64,000 nucleotides of DNA from Sulfurimonadaceae bacterium (GTDB lineage Bacteria; Campylobacterota; Campylobacteria; Campylobacterales; Sulfurimonadaceae): the NCBI GenBank assembly GCA_016744905.1, contig JADGDM010000002.1, positions 62,001-126,000 on the forward strand, in the 5' to 3' direction. The position numbers and the translations under genes are program-made. Within the stretch, counting starts at the first letter, position 1. Each line of letters begins with the position of its first letter. Below are positions 26,057-36,075 of the stretch, piece after piece. The notes below the pieces were generated by a model that was given only the letters and a program-made list of their open reading frames with translations, had not been told where the DNA came from and ran no database searches.

Positions 26057-26095
26057 AAATGAATCATAGCGAAGTTGGGGTGAAAGGGATGTTAA

Positions 26096-26137
26096 TTAAA
26101 AAAGAGTTTACACAAGCACCTGTGCGCTTGCGTAAAC
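26096..26137 (-). terminator. Rho-independent terminator after the phytase-like lipoprotein gene
   Basis: GTTTAC.CAAGC / GCTTG.GTAAAC pair across one mismatch (26106-26137). Read on the minus strand the hairpin is followed by CTCTTTTTT. It lies 15 bases beyond the stop of the 26152-28959 gene and before mqnA, a convincing intrinsic terminator. Confidence 0.75.
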
Positions 26138-26151
26138 TTGAGCGTAATTTT

Positions 26152-28959
26152 CTACTCTTGGTTGGCGATAGCTACGGCCACTACACCATTTTTGATTGCC
26201 ACTGAATTCACAGTGTCGCCATAAGGGCTTAAGTCTATGTCTTTGATTTTTGTAATGTTACTTACGTTACTCACATCTAAAATCATAACCACATTTGTCG
26301 AAGCGTTAGTCACATAAAGTTTGCTGTTTTCATAAACAACTATTTCTGAAGCACTCTCATAGTAGATACCGGTTCGGTATGTTCCCATTTTTGTAGCGCG
26401 CCCATCATTTGCCAGTTCATAAACAGAGGTTGTTCCACTCACTTCATTGGCTAAGGCCAGGTAGTTTTTACCATCTTGGCTAAATGTTGTAGAACCCTCT
26501 GGTCCCATATCATCGATATCCGCAGGTACTTCTGTTTTATAATCAAACTCTTTTGAGTAGTTGATGTCGTTGTTGTACTCTACAAAGCTTACTGCCTCAG
26601 GTGATGTGATGTCATACACCATAAACCCGCCTTGTTTCTCTAAACCGATGTAAGCAAATGTTTTACCATCAATCATACCTAAAGTCAGAGACTCAGGCTC
26701 GATAGATTTCTTTTCACTTCTCTCATCTGTTGTATACCACTTCCCTTTTTTAGGTCTAGTTGCAAAATAATCATTGTCAATTTGCGCAGCTACTTTTGTC
26801 TCAAAGTCACTCCCACTGTCATACACCAGCGCGCCTGTGTCAGCATCAAAGATAGAAAATGAACGTCCACCATACGCATAAAGTTCTTCATACACGCCAT
26901 CACCATCAGCGTCACCCAAATCAGGATTTACACGAAGATCACCAACACTCTCACCTAAGCTGTGTGTTAACTCACTTGCCTTGGTTGCCTCTTCATAAAA
27001 GTCATCTCTATCATCACCTTCATTCGCCGTCACGATGTAGTTTTTACCCGCAACGTTGTAAGAAGTGATGGTGTCTGGCTGATACATTCCATAAACACCA
27101 ACAGGTGCTGTTTCGATATTTACAATCTCATCTTTTTTAAAGTCCAGTGCATTTTCTACTTTTGAGAAATCTTTAAAACCAAGACCAAACACCTTTGTTA
27201 AAGTATTGTCTTCAAGATTGATTTCTGCGATAGCATTTGTCTCTTGAAGTGCAATCCATGCCTTAGTATCATCTGCACTAACCGTTACGTACTCAGGTTC
27301 AAAGTCACGAGCGATTTCTGCGCCTGAAGCGATTTTAGAACCCGTAGGTGCCACGGTGATTGATTTAAAATCAACACTGCTTACCGCCTTACTTGCCACA
27401 TCGATAATGCTGATACTTCCATAAGGATCACTTAAATGACCCTCTTTCTCTTCATCACCAACCGGCTCGCCTTCATTGGCTACAATAATTTTACTTCCAT
27501 CATGTGTGAAAGTAACCATGTCTGGTAAGATACCTACACCAACAGAGCTGTTATAGTCACCATCAGCGTTGAAAAATGCCACCACACCAGGAACTTGTTT
27601 ACTAACAGGCGCTTCGTCTACATCGATTTCGATTACAGAAGAGACAACATCATCACCTAAGATTCCGAAATCATTATCATTGATAACAAAGAATTTGTTG
27701 CCACCTAAATGTGCTACCCCTTCAAGTTTATTGGGGAATGACTCACTTCGTGATTCAGTGTCAAAAACCTTAGTTTTTGGAAGAACATTATCATAATCAT
27801 TATTTTCCAAGTCTGCTGATTTGTCTGCAGGTACTTCATAGTTTGGAATACCACTTGGATATAAGGCTACATTTCTATCAATAATTTCTGGATCAATTTT
27901 ATACAATTTTGTCACAGCTGAGATACGTTCTAATACTAAAAGCTCACCACTTGGAAGTGCTGTCATCTCTGAGATTTTTACATCTTTGGCTTTACGTGTT
28001 TTACTTTCATTGTCTTTGACAAATGAACTTGGTGCGTCCATCTCATACAGATACTCTTTAAACGTTGTTGTGGCGATGTCCATGGCGTATAGACGTACAC
28101 GGTTTGTTTTGGCGTAGTCATCATTATCTAGTGGTGATTGCATAATAAAGTAAAGAGTTGATTCATCAGGAGAGATCGCAATAGATTCGATACCACGATT
28201 GGCGTGACGTTTAGCAATGATGGCAGGCAATGAACCCTCTACTTCGTACGTCGCTTCACTCAGATCATCTTCTAGTCCAGCAGGCACCAAACGTTTGATG
28301 ATTTTTCCATCCGCTGCCACATGTGCAATACTCGCCGCATACTCTTCAGCAATCCAAAATGAGCCATCGCTCAGTTTAACCAATGCTTCCACATCCAAAC
28401 CATTTGGGTCAAGTGCTAAGACATCCCCTTTCATGTTGTAAGCGATTTCACTGAAGTTACTTAAAGGATTCGAAACACCTGAGATTTTTTTACCCGCGCT
28501 ATCTTTAAGGGCTATCACCTCTTTAACAGTAATTGTCTCATCCCCTAACTCTGCTTTAATGATGGTTGGTGTAAATGATGGGAAAGGAAAGATTTTCCCT
28601 TTTTCACAAATATCCATGCCCGTTATTTTTTCATCATCAGCACACTTTATATTGACACCACGATCTGTCACGATATAAACAATGTTCTCTGGATCTGCTG
28701 GATAATGATACGCACCACTTCCTAAACCGTATGTTGCAGGCAATTTAAAACCATTTGGGAAAGTCACCTCACCCAAGGTGATGTTAAACTTTGAGAGTGG
28801 ATAAACAGTGCCAACTTCAATTGCTGAAAGTTTTGCTCCTGCTTTTTGCTCTATTTTATTGTCTGGATTTTTTTTGTCATCCTCTGTAGTTGTTGTGTCA
28901 TCACATCCTGTGAAGATTAACATGGCCGCAACGATTGATGGTAGTAGTGTGTGTTTCAT
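26152..28959 (-). CDS. Lipoprotein with phytase-like esterase domain and choice-of-anchor-I domain
   Basis: 935 residues. The lipobox is IFTGC (Cys at about 19), followed by an Asp/Lys-rich linker. Residues about 60-400 match the phytase-like esterase beta-propeller: GLGSGAYHYPADPENIVYIVTDRGVN, DVEALVKLSDGSFWIAEEY, ESIAISPDESTLYFIMQ. Residues about 450-930 form a second propeller of the choice-of-anchor-I type, with GILPDMVTFTHDGSKIIVANEGEP, FEPEYVTVS, YQPDTITSY and VTANEGDDRD. The second half is clearly related to the C-terminus of the PhoX-like protein encoded at 30916-34527. Probable surface or periplasmic phosphoester-binding or hydrolysing protein; activity not proven. AAGGACTCAA precedes the ATG. 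Confidence 0.82.
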   Translation of the reverse strand: MKHTLLPSIVAAMLIFTGCDDTTTTEDDKKNPDNKIEQKAGAKLSAIEVGTVYPLSKFNITLGEVTFPNGFKLPATYGLGSGAYHYPADPENIVYIVTDRGVNIKCADDEKITGMDICEKGKIFPFPSFTPTIIKAELGDETITVKEVIALKDSAGKKISGVSNPLSNFSEIAYNMKGDVLALDPNGLDVEALVKLSDGSFWIAEEYAASIAHVAADGKIIKRLVPAGLEDDLSEATYEVEGSLPAIIAKRHANRGIESIAISPDESTLYFIMQSPLDNDDYAKTNRVRLYAMDIATTTFKEYLYEMDAPSSFVKDNESKTRKAKDVKISEMTALPSGELLVLERISAVTKLYKIDPEIIDRNVALYPSGIPNYEVPADKSADLENNDYDNVLPKTKVFDTESRSESFPNKLEGVAHLGGNKFFVINDNDFGILGDDVVSSVIEIDVDEAPVSKQVPGVVAFFNADGDYNSSVGVGILPDMVTFTHDGSKIIVANEGEPVGDEEKEGHLSDPYGSISIIDVASKAVSSVDFKSITVAPTGSKIASGAEIARDFEPEYVTVSADDTKAWIALQETNAIAEINLEDNTLTKVFGLGFKDFSKVENALDFKKDEIVNIETAPVGVYGMYQPDTITSYNVAGKNYIVTANEGDDRDDFYEEATKASELTHSLGESVGDLRVNPDLGDADGDGVYEELYAYGGRSFSIFDADTGALVYDSGSDFETKVAAQIDNDYFATRPKKGKWYTTDERSEKKSIEPESLTLGMIDGKTFAYIGLEKQGGFMVYDITSPEAVSFVEYNNDINYSKEFDYKTEVPADIDDMGPEGSTTFSQDGKNYLALANEVSGTTSVYELANDGRATKMGTYRTGIYYESASEIVVYENSKLYVTNASTNVVMILDVSNVSNITKIKDIDLSPYGDTVNSVAIKNGVVAVAIANQE

Positions 28960-29083
28960 TTGAGTCCTTAAATATTTGTGATATTTTAAAGATTGTAGAT
29001 TACCTCACTGTTACTCTTATCACACAGAAGTAACATAAAATCGTCACAGAAATGGAACATTTTGTTTTTAAGACTTTTTTATG

Positions 29084-30859
29084 TTAATTAAACTCTATTT
29101 TCTCTACTTCTGTACTCTGCTCTAGCTCCAACTCTTCATGTACATTTTCAACCGGTTTCACATGCGCATCACGTCCATAGATAAAACTTTGTTCTAAAAC
29201 GATGACACGGTACGCCTTATTGAGTGCTCTAGCGCGCTCGGCTGAGGGGATGATAAGGCTTGAGACATCACTATGTAGCGCGCTGAGTCTCTCCTCTTTC
29301 ACAAAACCTTGCGCATCAAAGAAGTTATGCATCACCTCTTCATTGCTTCTAAACTCATCGCCTGCACCATTTTCTTCTAAGTAGAGACTGTACTCATAAC
29401 GTCCATCTTTCGTTCGAGGTTCAGGGATGTTTTTAAAACCACTCTTTACCTGTGTCCAGTGATACCACCCTTTTGCCGTGCTACTATTTTCAAACTTTCT
29501 AGGAAAGACAAAGGTCGAATCAACAATCCCACCAATACCACTATGACAGCCGATGCAGTAGAGCGTCTCTTCATAGTTTTGTGGACGTAGCGCGCCGCTC
29601 TCATCTTCGATAAATCCTTGATAGACCCAACCCAGTCCTGTTTGAAGACCACTTTCAGCGTCACCTTTGATATTTCGAAGTCTATCAGGGAAGTCATCAC
29701 GCTCTTTAATCTCAGCAAGTGATGCATTATGTAGCTGTCCATAACTGTTCCATGATACTTTTTTGGCATATCTAAGCTCTTTCATGCGCGCTGACATCTG
29801 AACACTGTTGTTCTCATCAACATCAAGATAACGCACCGAGTGTAAAAACTCTGTTCCTTTGGGATAAAGCCCTGGCGCAATAAGATAGCTATTGTCTTCA
29901 AGCGCCTCTTTTGCTGCGCCCACATAAGACATAGAGAAGTTCTCTAACTTTTTATCCACAGCACTATAATCTGGTGTCTGCCAGTTAAAAACTATCTCAG
30001 TTGCCCTATCTAAGAGACCATTTTGATTAAGATCTACTCCATAAAGTGTCTCATCAGTCTCAGAAATAGAGATATTTTTCTCTTTGATTAAGCTCTCAAC
30101 GATACTGAGATTTAATTTATATACCTCAATATCAAAATCGCCTTGAGCATTTTGTGAAAAGATAGGTTCTAATCTTATAAGCACATCATCCGCGCTGCCA
30201 TTGATTGGCCAAAAAGTTCCTAAAAATGGATAGTACGCAAAGGCCCGCCATAAGGTATACTCCCCATTGGGCTTTTTATCAAAACCTTGCGCATCAAAAT
30301 CAAAATAACAATCAGGCAAGTACCCATTCCATTTTTCATCTTCATTCACATCCCACTTTTGTGGTACGTTTTCCAGTCTCTGCCTTAGTAGTAAGATTCC
30401 ATTTTTATCTTTATAGTTGTTCTCTTTGATATAGCTTGCTATTTGTGTATCATCCAGCGCGCCAACCTCAGCGGTTCTATCTTTAAAAAGGTTGCTAAAG
30501 CGGTTAATCTTTGTGTAGTCACTAAAGTCATAACTCTCTTGCAGGTCTGCATCATCGATATAATTTGGCTCTTTAGAGTTGATATGACAGCTAAAGCAGG
30601 GGTTATGAGAGATGTTGTTTTCATCTACAGTTTTGGTATAACACTGAGAGGTGACATAGGCTGCTCTGTTATTCACCGCAACACTTTTTTTAAAGTCGAT
30701 GTCTACCAGCACAGAGATGTTGTGTTCTCTTGGCGCGCTGGGTACAATTGATTTGCTTGTATTTGTCTCTTGAATAGGGACAGCATCAACACTGTTATTT
30801 TGACTTTCACATCCAAATAAAAATATTGACAGGCTTAAACTTAGTAATTTTAATTTCAT
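29084..30859 (-). CDS. Dihaem cytochrome c-type lipoprotein
   Basis: 591 residues with lipobox IFLFGC (Cys at about 17) and a short Asn/Thr/Ser linker. Two haem-binding motifs are visible: CFSCHINSKEPNY near residue 90 and CIGCHSGIGGIVD near residue 440. The rest is alpha/beta with many aromatic residues and Asp/Asn loops (VDLNQNGLLDRATEI looks like a calcium-binding loop). It lies between the phytase-like and PhoX-like genes in the same orientation, so the three may act together. I do not recognise a named family. It carries several D/E-X-N-X-S/T sequons. Confidence 0.7.
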   Translation of the reverse strand: MKLKLLSLSLSIFLFGCESQNNSVDAVPIQETNTSKSIVPSAPREHNISVLVDIDFKKSVAVNNRAAYVTSQCYTKTVDENNISHNPCFSCHINSKEPNYIDDADLQESYDFSDYTKINRFSNLFKDRTAEVGALDDTQIASYIKENNYKDKNGILLLRQRLENVPQKWDVNEDEKWNGYLPDCYFDFDAQGFDKKPNGEYTLWRAFAYYPFLGTFWPINGSADDVLIRLEPIFSQNAQGDFDIEVYKLNLSIVESLIKEKNISISETDETLYGVDLNQNGLLDRATEIVFNWQTPDYSAVDKKLENFSMSYVGAAKEALEDNSYLIAPGLYPKGTEFLHSVRYLDVDENNSVQMSARMKELRYAKKVSWNSYGQLHNASLAEIKERDDFPDRLRNIKGDAESGLQTGLGWVYQGFIEDESGALRPQNYEETLYCIGCHSGIGGIVDSTFVFPRKFENSSTAKGWYHWTQVKSGFKNIPEPRTKDGRYEYSLYLEENGAGDEFRSNEEVMHNFFDAQGFVKEERLSALHSDVSSLIIPSAERARALNKAYRVIVLEQSFIYGRDAHVKPVENVHEELELEQSTEVEKIEFN

Positions 30860-30888
30860 AATTTTCTCTCTGATTTAAAAGATAGTGC

Positions 30889-30908
30889 ACACCCTCAAAA
30901 GAGGATGT
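30889..30908 (-). terminator. Weak hairpin after the PhoX-like gene
   Basis: ACACCCTC / GAGGATGT pair with one mismatch around an AAAA loop, 8 bases past the stop of the 30916-34527 gene. The following minus-strand run (GCACTATCTTTT) is only weakly T-rich. Confidence 0.35.
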
Positions 30909-30915
30909 AAAGGTT

Positions 30916-33900
30916 TTATTTGATTTCGTAAACTACTGTTGTAGAGCTTACTTCATACGCTACTAAAAGTAGTGCTTTTCCTGTTGGACTATCAGCTTGA
31001 GAGATAAACTTCATCCCCTCAGGTGCAATATCATTGTCTTTGTGTGAAGCGATATAGTCAACATATCTAACATCTTGTGGATTGCTGATATCAAAGATCA
31101 TAATCGCACTTTGACGCTCAAGACCTACAAACGCGTATGTCACACCATCAACTTCACCAACAGCTAAGGCTTCAGGCTCCATACCCTTGTTTCCACTACG
31201 ACCATCTTTTTCAAAATCGTCATGGTTAAAAAGTTCTCTGTCATTTTGATAAACAATCTGTGCCATCAAGTTTGCACTGTCGAATACAAGGTTGGCATCT
31301 TCATCCCAGATAGAAAATGAACGTGCTCCATAAGCATAAAGTTTTTCATACACGCCATCATCGTTGGCATCACCCATATCTACCATAACTTTCAGGTCAT
31401 TTTCGTTTTCATACGCATCAGCAATAGCTGGATCAAGATCCAATTTTTTGATTTTTTTCTCATCTTCAAAAAGGTCACCCTCTTCGAAAGAGTCATTCAC
31501 ATCATACGTTGGGTATGAGCGACCATCACCTTCATTTGCTGTTACTAAGTATGTCTGTCCACCTGCAACATAGGACTGGATAGTATCGGGTTGAAAAAGA
31601 CCAAATAGATTTGGATACGCAGAGAGTTTAACCACCCCATCTTCTTCGATGTCCAGTGCATTTTTAGACAAAGAGTGATCTTTTGCACCTAGAGATTTGA
31701 TATACACTAAGGTGTTGTTGCTCAAGTCAAGTTTTGCAACAGCATTGTTCTCTTGAAGTGTAATATACGCAAATCCATTAGATACCGTAATATACTCAGG
31801 CTCTAAATCAAGCGCTAAATCATCACTTGGCGTGCCACCTAAACGTACCTGCGTACCATCAGTTGCGCTGCTTAATGTTGCGCCACTAAAGTTGATGTCT
31901 TCATAAGCGTTATTGGCTACAGTAAGGACACCGATTGAACCCATTGGATCCACATAAACGCCTGTATCTGCTTGAGGTTCTCCCTCATTGGCGACGATAA
32001 CGCTTGTTCCATCTTCATTAAACGTCACCATGTCAGGTAAAAATCCAACCTCAGTGGCAACTTGATTTGAACCATCTGTGTCCATAAGAACAACCTTACC
32101 TTTGCTACTCACCTTATTCGCAGAACCAACGGCTACGGCTACTTTATCATGGGAGACACTCACACTTTGAATGGCTGCACCGTGTGCCGACATATCGATT
32201 GACGATTCGAGTGTTAATGTTTTATCAGCATTGATAGTGGCTACGTCGATTCTATTGTTTGCCCCATTGGTGATAAACATTTTTTTACTTGTTTTATCAA
32301 AGGCAACAATCTCACTACCACCCTCGTTTTTATCATCACCTATTGAGCGTAATGTACCGACTTTAGATATAATTTTTTGATCCAGTTTTGTAAAGTTAAA
32401 TGGACCAAATACCCCTACAAATGACTCTTCCTCTGCAAGATAGTTTGAGCTGTTATCATCATCAATAGGATGTTGAGTCACCAAAGTTTGGTAACCATAA
32501 CCATTGACATTTTTGTACCAAAACGGAGATGTTGTCTCTGCCGCTGTTGGGGTTGTAAACGTGCGTGTTAGCGCGCCATTTTCAACGTCATATGCCCATA
32601 CGATATTGTTTTTATGATACGAGGTGTCTTCACCAATGCTTAAGATATTTGAACCCTCTAAATAAGTGATATTATCAGGATTTGAGATACCATTAACTGA
32701 ACAAGTATTTCCCTCATACGGGTGACCTGCTGGATACGAGGCAGGTTCACCGGTAAGTACAGCGTACATATTGTTTACAACATAAGAACTTGGAACGATA
32801 TTTCCATCCATATCCACTTGAGCAGACTCTTTAAGATCCAGCGCGTAGATACCACCACAAGGGTTGTAACCTAAACGGATGTCATTATTTGAACCCACAT
32901 CATATTTATCATTGTCACTCCCTTTTTTCTGCTCACTTTCCATACCGTAAGCAATTTGACTCATTGCTACATACAGACGGTTGTGATCCGCATCAAAAGT
33001 GATACCCTCTTCTTTTCTAAACTCAGTCGTTGCCCCTTTAAGTGCTGCGTAACGACGCGTCTCTAAGTAAGCCGCTGTTGTCTCCATGCCAGACTTTAGA
33101 GAGAGACATTCGTGACCTGCTGTTGTGTTGATAGAAGTTAGTGTTGCACATGAACCATCTTCTGAAACATCTTCACTATTAAAGATATCAGAGAAAACTG
33201 GCGCGTCATTCGTTGATACATTATTATCAGGATCGACAAGCGCTCTGAGTGTTGCGTCATCACTGTGTCCAAGTTTGATCCATGTCAGATCCGCTTTACC
33301 ACCATTGGCCGCTTCAACTTGAATCCATTTGGCTGCGTAGAGTGTTCCCTCGCTTAGATCAGCTGGTTTATCCGCCACAAACATAAAAAGACCCACATTG
33401 GTGCCATCATCACTCATATAAACAGTTTTTTGATCTGGCATTACATAAGAGAGTTCATGAGACATACGACCCATAGCGTAGTGCTTTTTATATACCGCTG
33501 CGTCATTAAGTGCGATAGTTACCTCAGGTGTCCAACCGTAGTAGTATGGACTTGAGAGTTTGATATCATCTTTCCAAAACTTCGCTGTTTCATCATAATA
33601 CTTTGAGCCCGTTAAACCTGTTAGTGCGTCTGCATCTTCTTCAACAAAACGAGCATTTGGCTCATACTCTTCGCTTCCTAGGTGAGACTCCCACGGTGTT
33701 TTTTGACCCGCACAGTGAACAAATCCACCAAATTCGTCGCTCTGAGAGATAAACTCTAGTGAAGAAGGTTTAACACTCAGTGCGCCATTAACGGGGTCTT
33801 GATCCAGTTCAGCCATATACATCGCACCGACTTGACACTCAAACTGAGAGACCATAAAAAGTTTGTTATTTTTTTGTAAGATCGATGTAAAGTCAAGACC

Positions 33901-34527
33901 TGAACCCACACCTGAATTTGTACCATTACAAACGTATGGTGTACCATCAGCAAAAGTGATCGCCTCATCTTTATAATCTTTCAGCGCGCCGAAGATTTCG
34001 CCATTGTTGACATCACCCGTTGCCATCAACTTCGTAAATTCAATCGCTTGAATTTCGCTATCAATGGTGACCATTGATGCGGCTTGAGGTTCTAATGCCG
34101 CGTCACCTAGTGGTGTAGCGATTTCAGAAAACTGAACCTTAGTTGCACTGTTAGCACTGCCGTACCTATTAAAAGAGATAGAAGCGATGCCATCTTTCCC
34201 ATCAAGACCATTTTCACCAGCACTACCTGTTTGACCGGTGATGCCTGTTACACCATCCGCTCCATCTTGACCCACTTCACCATTACAGATAATCTCCGTT
34301 TGTGTTACCTTATCAATTTCACTATTTCCCGTTGTATCAAAACCGATTTTAATACTTACTCCGCCAGTCGCACACTCCGTACTCCCAACTGCCAATGGGC
34401 TTTTTTGAACCAATGATGAGCCAACTTTAATTGTCCCTGCATCTGGTGCCTCTTCTGTCGTTGAATTGCTACATCCACTGACTAATAATAACGCTGCTAC
34501 TGATGAAAACAGTAAAGTTCTTTTCAT
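30916..34527 (-). CDS. PhoX-like (DUF839) phosphatase lipoprotein fused to a choice-of-anchor-I domain
   Basis: 1203 residues. Lipobox LLLVSGC (Cys at about 19). Residues about 30-85 form a small cysteine-containing domain (TECATGGVSIKIGFDTTGN..EIICNGE, DUF7151-like). A collagen-like stretch of about nine Gly-X-Y triplets follows (GQDGADGVTGITGQTG...). The central 130-730 region has PhoX/DUF839 features: EFGGFVHCAGQKTPWESHLGSEEYEPNARFVEE, YYGWTPEV, MGRMSHELSYVMPDQKTVYMSDDG and RKEEGITFDADHNRLYVAMS. The C-terminal 770-1203 is a choice-of-anchor-I propeller related to the neighbour at 26152. PhoX enzymes hydrolyse phosphomonoesters outside the cytoplasm using Fe and Ca. AAGGAAGTGAA precedes the ATG. 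Confidence 0.85.
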   Translation of the reverse strand: MKRTLLFSSVAALLLVSGCSNSTTEEAPDAGTIKVGSSLVQKSPLAVGSTECATGGVSIKIGFDTTGNSEIDKVTQTEIICNGEVGQDGADGVTGITGQTGSAGENGLDGKDGIASISFNRYGSANSATKVQFSEIATPLGDAALEPQAASMVTIDSEIQAIEFTKLMATGDVNNGEIFGALKDYKDEAITFADGTPYVCNGTNSGVGSGLDFTSILQKNNKLFMVSQFECQVGAMYMAELDQDPVNGALSVKPSSLEFISQSDEFGGFVHCAGQKTPWESHLGSEEYEPNARFVEEDADALTGLTGSKYYDETAKFWKDDIKLSSPYYYGWTPEVTIALNDAAVYKKHYAMGRMSHELSYVMPDQKTVYMSDDGTNVGLFMFVADKPADLSEGTLYAAKWIQVEAANGGKADLTWIKLGHSDDATLRALVDPDNNVSTNDAPVFSDIFNSEDVSEDGSCATLTSINTTAGHECLSLKSGMETTAAYLETRRYAALKGATTEFRKEEGITFDADHNRLYVAMSQIAYGMESEQKKGSDNDKYDVGSNNDIRLGYNPCGGIYALDLKESAQVDMDGNIVPSSYVVNNMYAVLTGEPASYPAGHPYEGNTCSVNGISNPDNITYLEGSNILSIGEDTSYHKNNIVWAYDVENGALTRTFTTPTAAETTSPFWYKNVNGYGYQTLVTQHPIDDDNSSNYLAEEESFVGVFGPFNFTKLDQKIISKVGTLRSIGDDKNEGGSEIVAFDKTSKKMFITNGANNRIDVATINADKTLTLESSIDMSAHGAAIQSVSVSHDKVAVAVGSANKVSSKGKVVLMDTDGSNQVATEVGFLPDMVTFNEDGTSVIVANEGEPQADTGVYVDPMGSIGVLTVANNAYEDINFSGATLSSATDGTQVRLGGTPSDDLALDLEPEYITVSNGFAYITLQENNAVAKLDLSNNTLVYIKSLGAKDHSLSKNALDIEEDGVVKLSAYPNLFGLFQPDTIQSYVAGGQTYLVTANEGDGRSYPTYDVNDSFEEGDLFEDEKKIKKLDLDPAIADAYENENDLKVMVDMGDANDDGVYEKLYAYGARSFSIWDEDANLVFDSANLMAQIVYQNDRELFNHDDFEKDGRSGNKGMEPEALAVGEVDGVTYAFVGLERQSAIMIFDISNPQDVRYVDYIASHKDNDIAPEGMKFISQADSPTGKALLLVAYEVSSTTVVYEIK

Positions 34528-34713
34528 TTCACTTCCTTGATTAAGTTTATGATAGAACTTTAAGATAGATTTATTGCGGTGATGTTGCGAGGTGGTAACG
34601 AAGAGTGCACGGTTTTAACACGGAAAGATTACGTTAGATTATATATAAATTTTATTTAACTTATTTTGTTATCTTAGAAGCCTGTGATTAAAAAGTCTGA
34701 TGTTGATAATAAA

Positions 34714-35412
34714 CTACTTGCTTAAAGAATCATAAGGTGAGTTTTCAGGTCTCTTACACTCCAACTCATCATTTATCTCTCTATCTCTAAGTCGTACTCT
34801 ACCCTTCCTCTCTTTTTTCTCTGCGCGCTTAGATGAACTCATAAAGCCAAGCATCAACATACGTACCACACTAAAAAGCATCAGTGCAAAGGCGATAAAT
34901 CTGACAAGACCTGATAGTAGCGCATCATAAGAGAGAAGACCTAAGGTTTTTAAAATCATGTGAAAATCATGATAAGCATCCACACCTAAAAAGCTATCTT
35001 TTGCTTTGACAATCGCTGTGACGTGAGCCGATGATATATACCACGCAGTATATTGAAGTGAAAATCCTACAAAAAACAGACCGATAAGATAGCCTATGTA
35101 GTTCTTCTTCTTTTTGTAATACAGTGCCACTAAAAGAGGAAAGCCTACCTGAAAGAGTGTTCCATTGAGTGCGGTAAAAAACTGTGGACAAGGGAGGATA
35201 TAACAGATCCCATGCCCCGCTTCGTGGATGATGCCCAAGGTCTGATTGGAGATAAAGAAGTAGAGGAAAAATATCTGCTCCCAAAGAGTGTGCAGCGTCC
35301 TGGTAGAGTATTCATAGGGACGGTACTCCATAAAGAGCATGAAAAAAAGTAAAAAGCCAATAGCTATGGCGCGCTTAGTTTTTACACTGGTCTCTTCATG
35401 AAGTTTTCTCAT
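34714..35412 (-). CDS. Membrane protein with HEAGH zinc-binding motif (M50-like)
   Basis: 232 residues with about four to five membrane helices, and HEAGH at about residues 63-67 in the segment LGIIHEAGHGICYILP, the HExxH zinc-protease signature typically embedded in a helix of M50-like intramembrane proteases. A second metal-ligand motif (NPDG or similar) is not obvious, so activity is uncertain. The C-terminal 30 residues are highly charged. It begins at the base after the stop of the Tll0287-like gene, so the two are probably co-transcribed. Confidence 0.6.
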   Translation of the reverse strand: MRKLHEETSVKTKRAIAIGFLLFFMLFMEYRPYEYSTRTLHTLWEQIFFLYFFISNQTLGIIHEAGHGICYILPCPQFFTALNGTLFQVGFPLLVALYYKKKKNYIGYLIGLFFVGFSLQYTAWYISSAHVTAIVKAKDSFLGVDAYHDFHMILKTLGLLSYDALLSGLVRFIAFALMLFSVVRMLMLGFMSSSKRAEKKERKGRVRLRDREINDELECKRPENSPYDSLSK

Positions 35413-35988
35413 TTATCTTTTTATTTCAACAACCACTGCCCCACGTAAATCACCCATTTTATAACCCATTGCCTTATCCTCTGGATAGGTGTCACTGAGG
35501 TATTTTTTAAGTTTAGGATTGTTAACAGTACCATGACATTTTAGACAAACACCCTTGTTGATACTGAGTGGTTTGTAGTATTTAATAGTAGCCCCATTTT
35601 CTTGTAAAAGGAACTTTGGAAGTTCTACACCGTTAGCATTTAAACTCTCTAATGAATCAAGTACGACTTGCTCAGATGCCGATGGTTTATTAACGGGGCT
35701 ACGATATTTAAGTGAAATACGTTTAACCGTAATCTCTTTTCCGTACTTGTTGCTAATATCATCTGTGATACTTAGAGCCGATGTGCTACAAAACTGCGCC
35801 GCATCAATGGGACCACCTTTTTGCATATGTCCTTTGAGATTTTTACCTAAGGTTTTTAAAAGATCCACAGACACTTCATTTCCAATTTTTAAAATCTCAG
35901 CTCTGTTCTCTTCCTTATTTTGATAAGGATTTGCCAAAAGTAGTGTTGCGCTTAGTAGTGTTAAACTTATTGTTGTCATAACTTTCAT
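35413..35988 (-). CDS. Tll0287-like (DUF3365) periplasmic haem protein
   Basis: 191 residues with an N-terminal signal peptide ending near LLLAN. One c-type haem motif, CLKCHGTVNN, lies near residue 140, and the DUF3365 hallmarks RISLKYRSPVNKPSASE and QFCSTSAL are present. Such domains serve as haem-based redox or gas sensors, or small electron carriers. Here it is a stand-alone periplasmic protein upstream of the HEAGH membrane protein. CGGAGAGAATT precedes the ATG. Confidence 0.82.
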   Translation of the reverse strand: MKVMTTISLTLLSATLLLANPYQNKEENRAEILKIGNEVSVDLLKTLGKNLKGHMQKGGPIDAAQFCSTSALSITDDISNKYGKEITVKRISLKYRSPVNKPSASEQVVLDSLESLNANGVELPKFLLQENGATIKYYKPLSINKGVCLKCHGTVNNPKLKKYLSDTYPEDKAMGYKMGDLRGAVVVEIKR

Positions 35989-36075
35989 AATTCTCTCCGT
36001 TTTTTTGTATATTACAATGTATAGACTTAATTAAGCTCAGATAAGATAGAGTTATAGCAAGCTAAGAAGAAGAGT

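Noticed and set aside
27569-28441. Plus-strand frames antisense to the phytase-like lipoprotein gene
   Set aside because: Low-complexity Ser/Pro/Thr products with no ribosome sites, opposite a well-supported gene.
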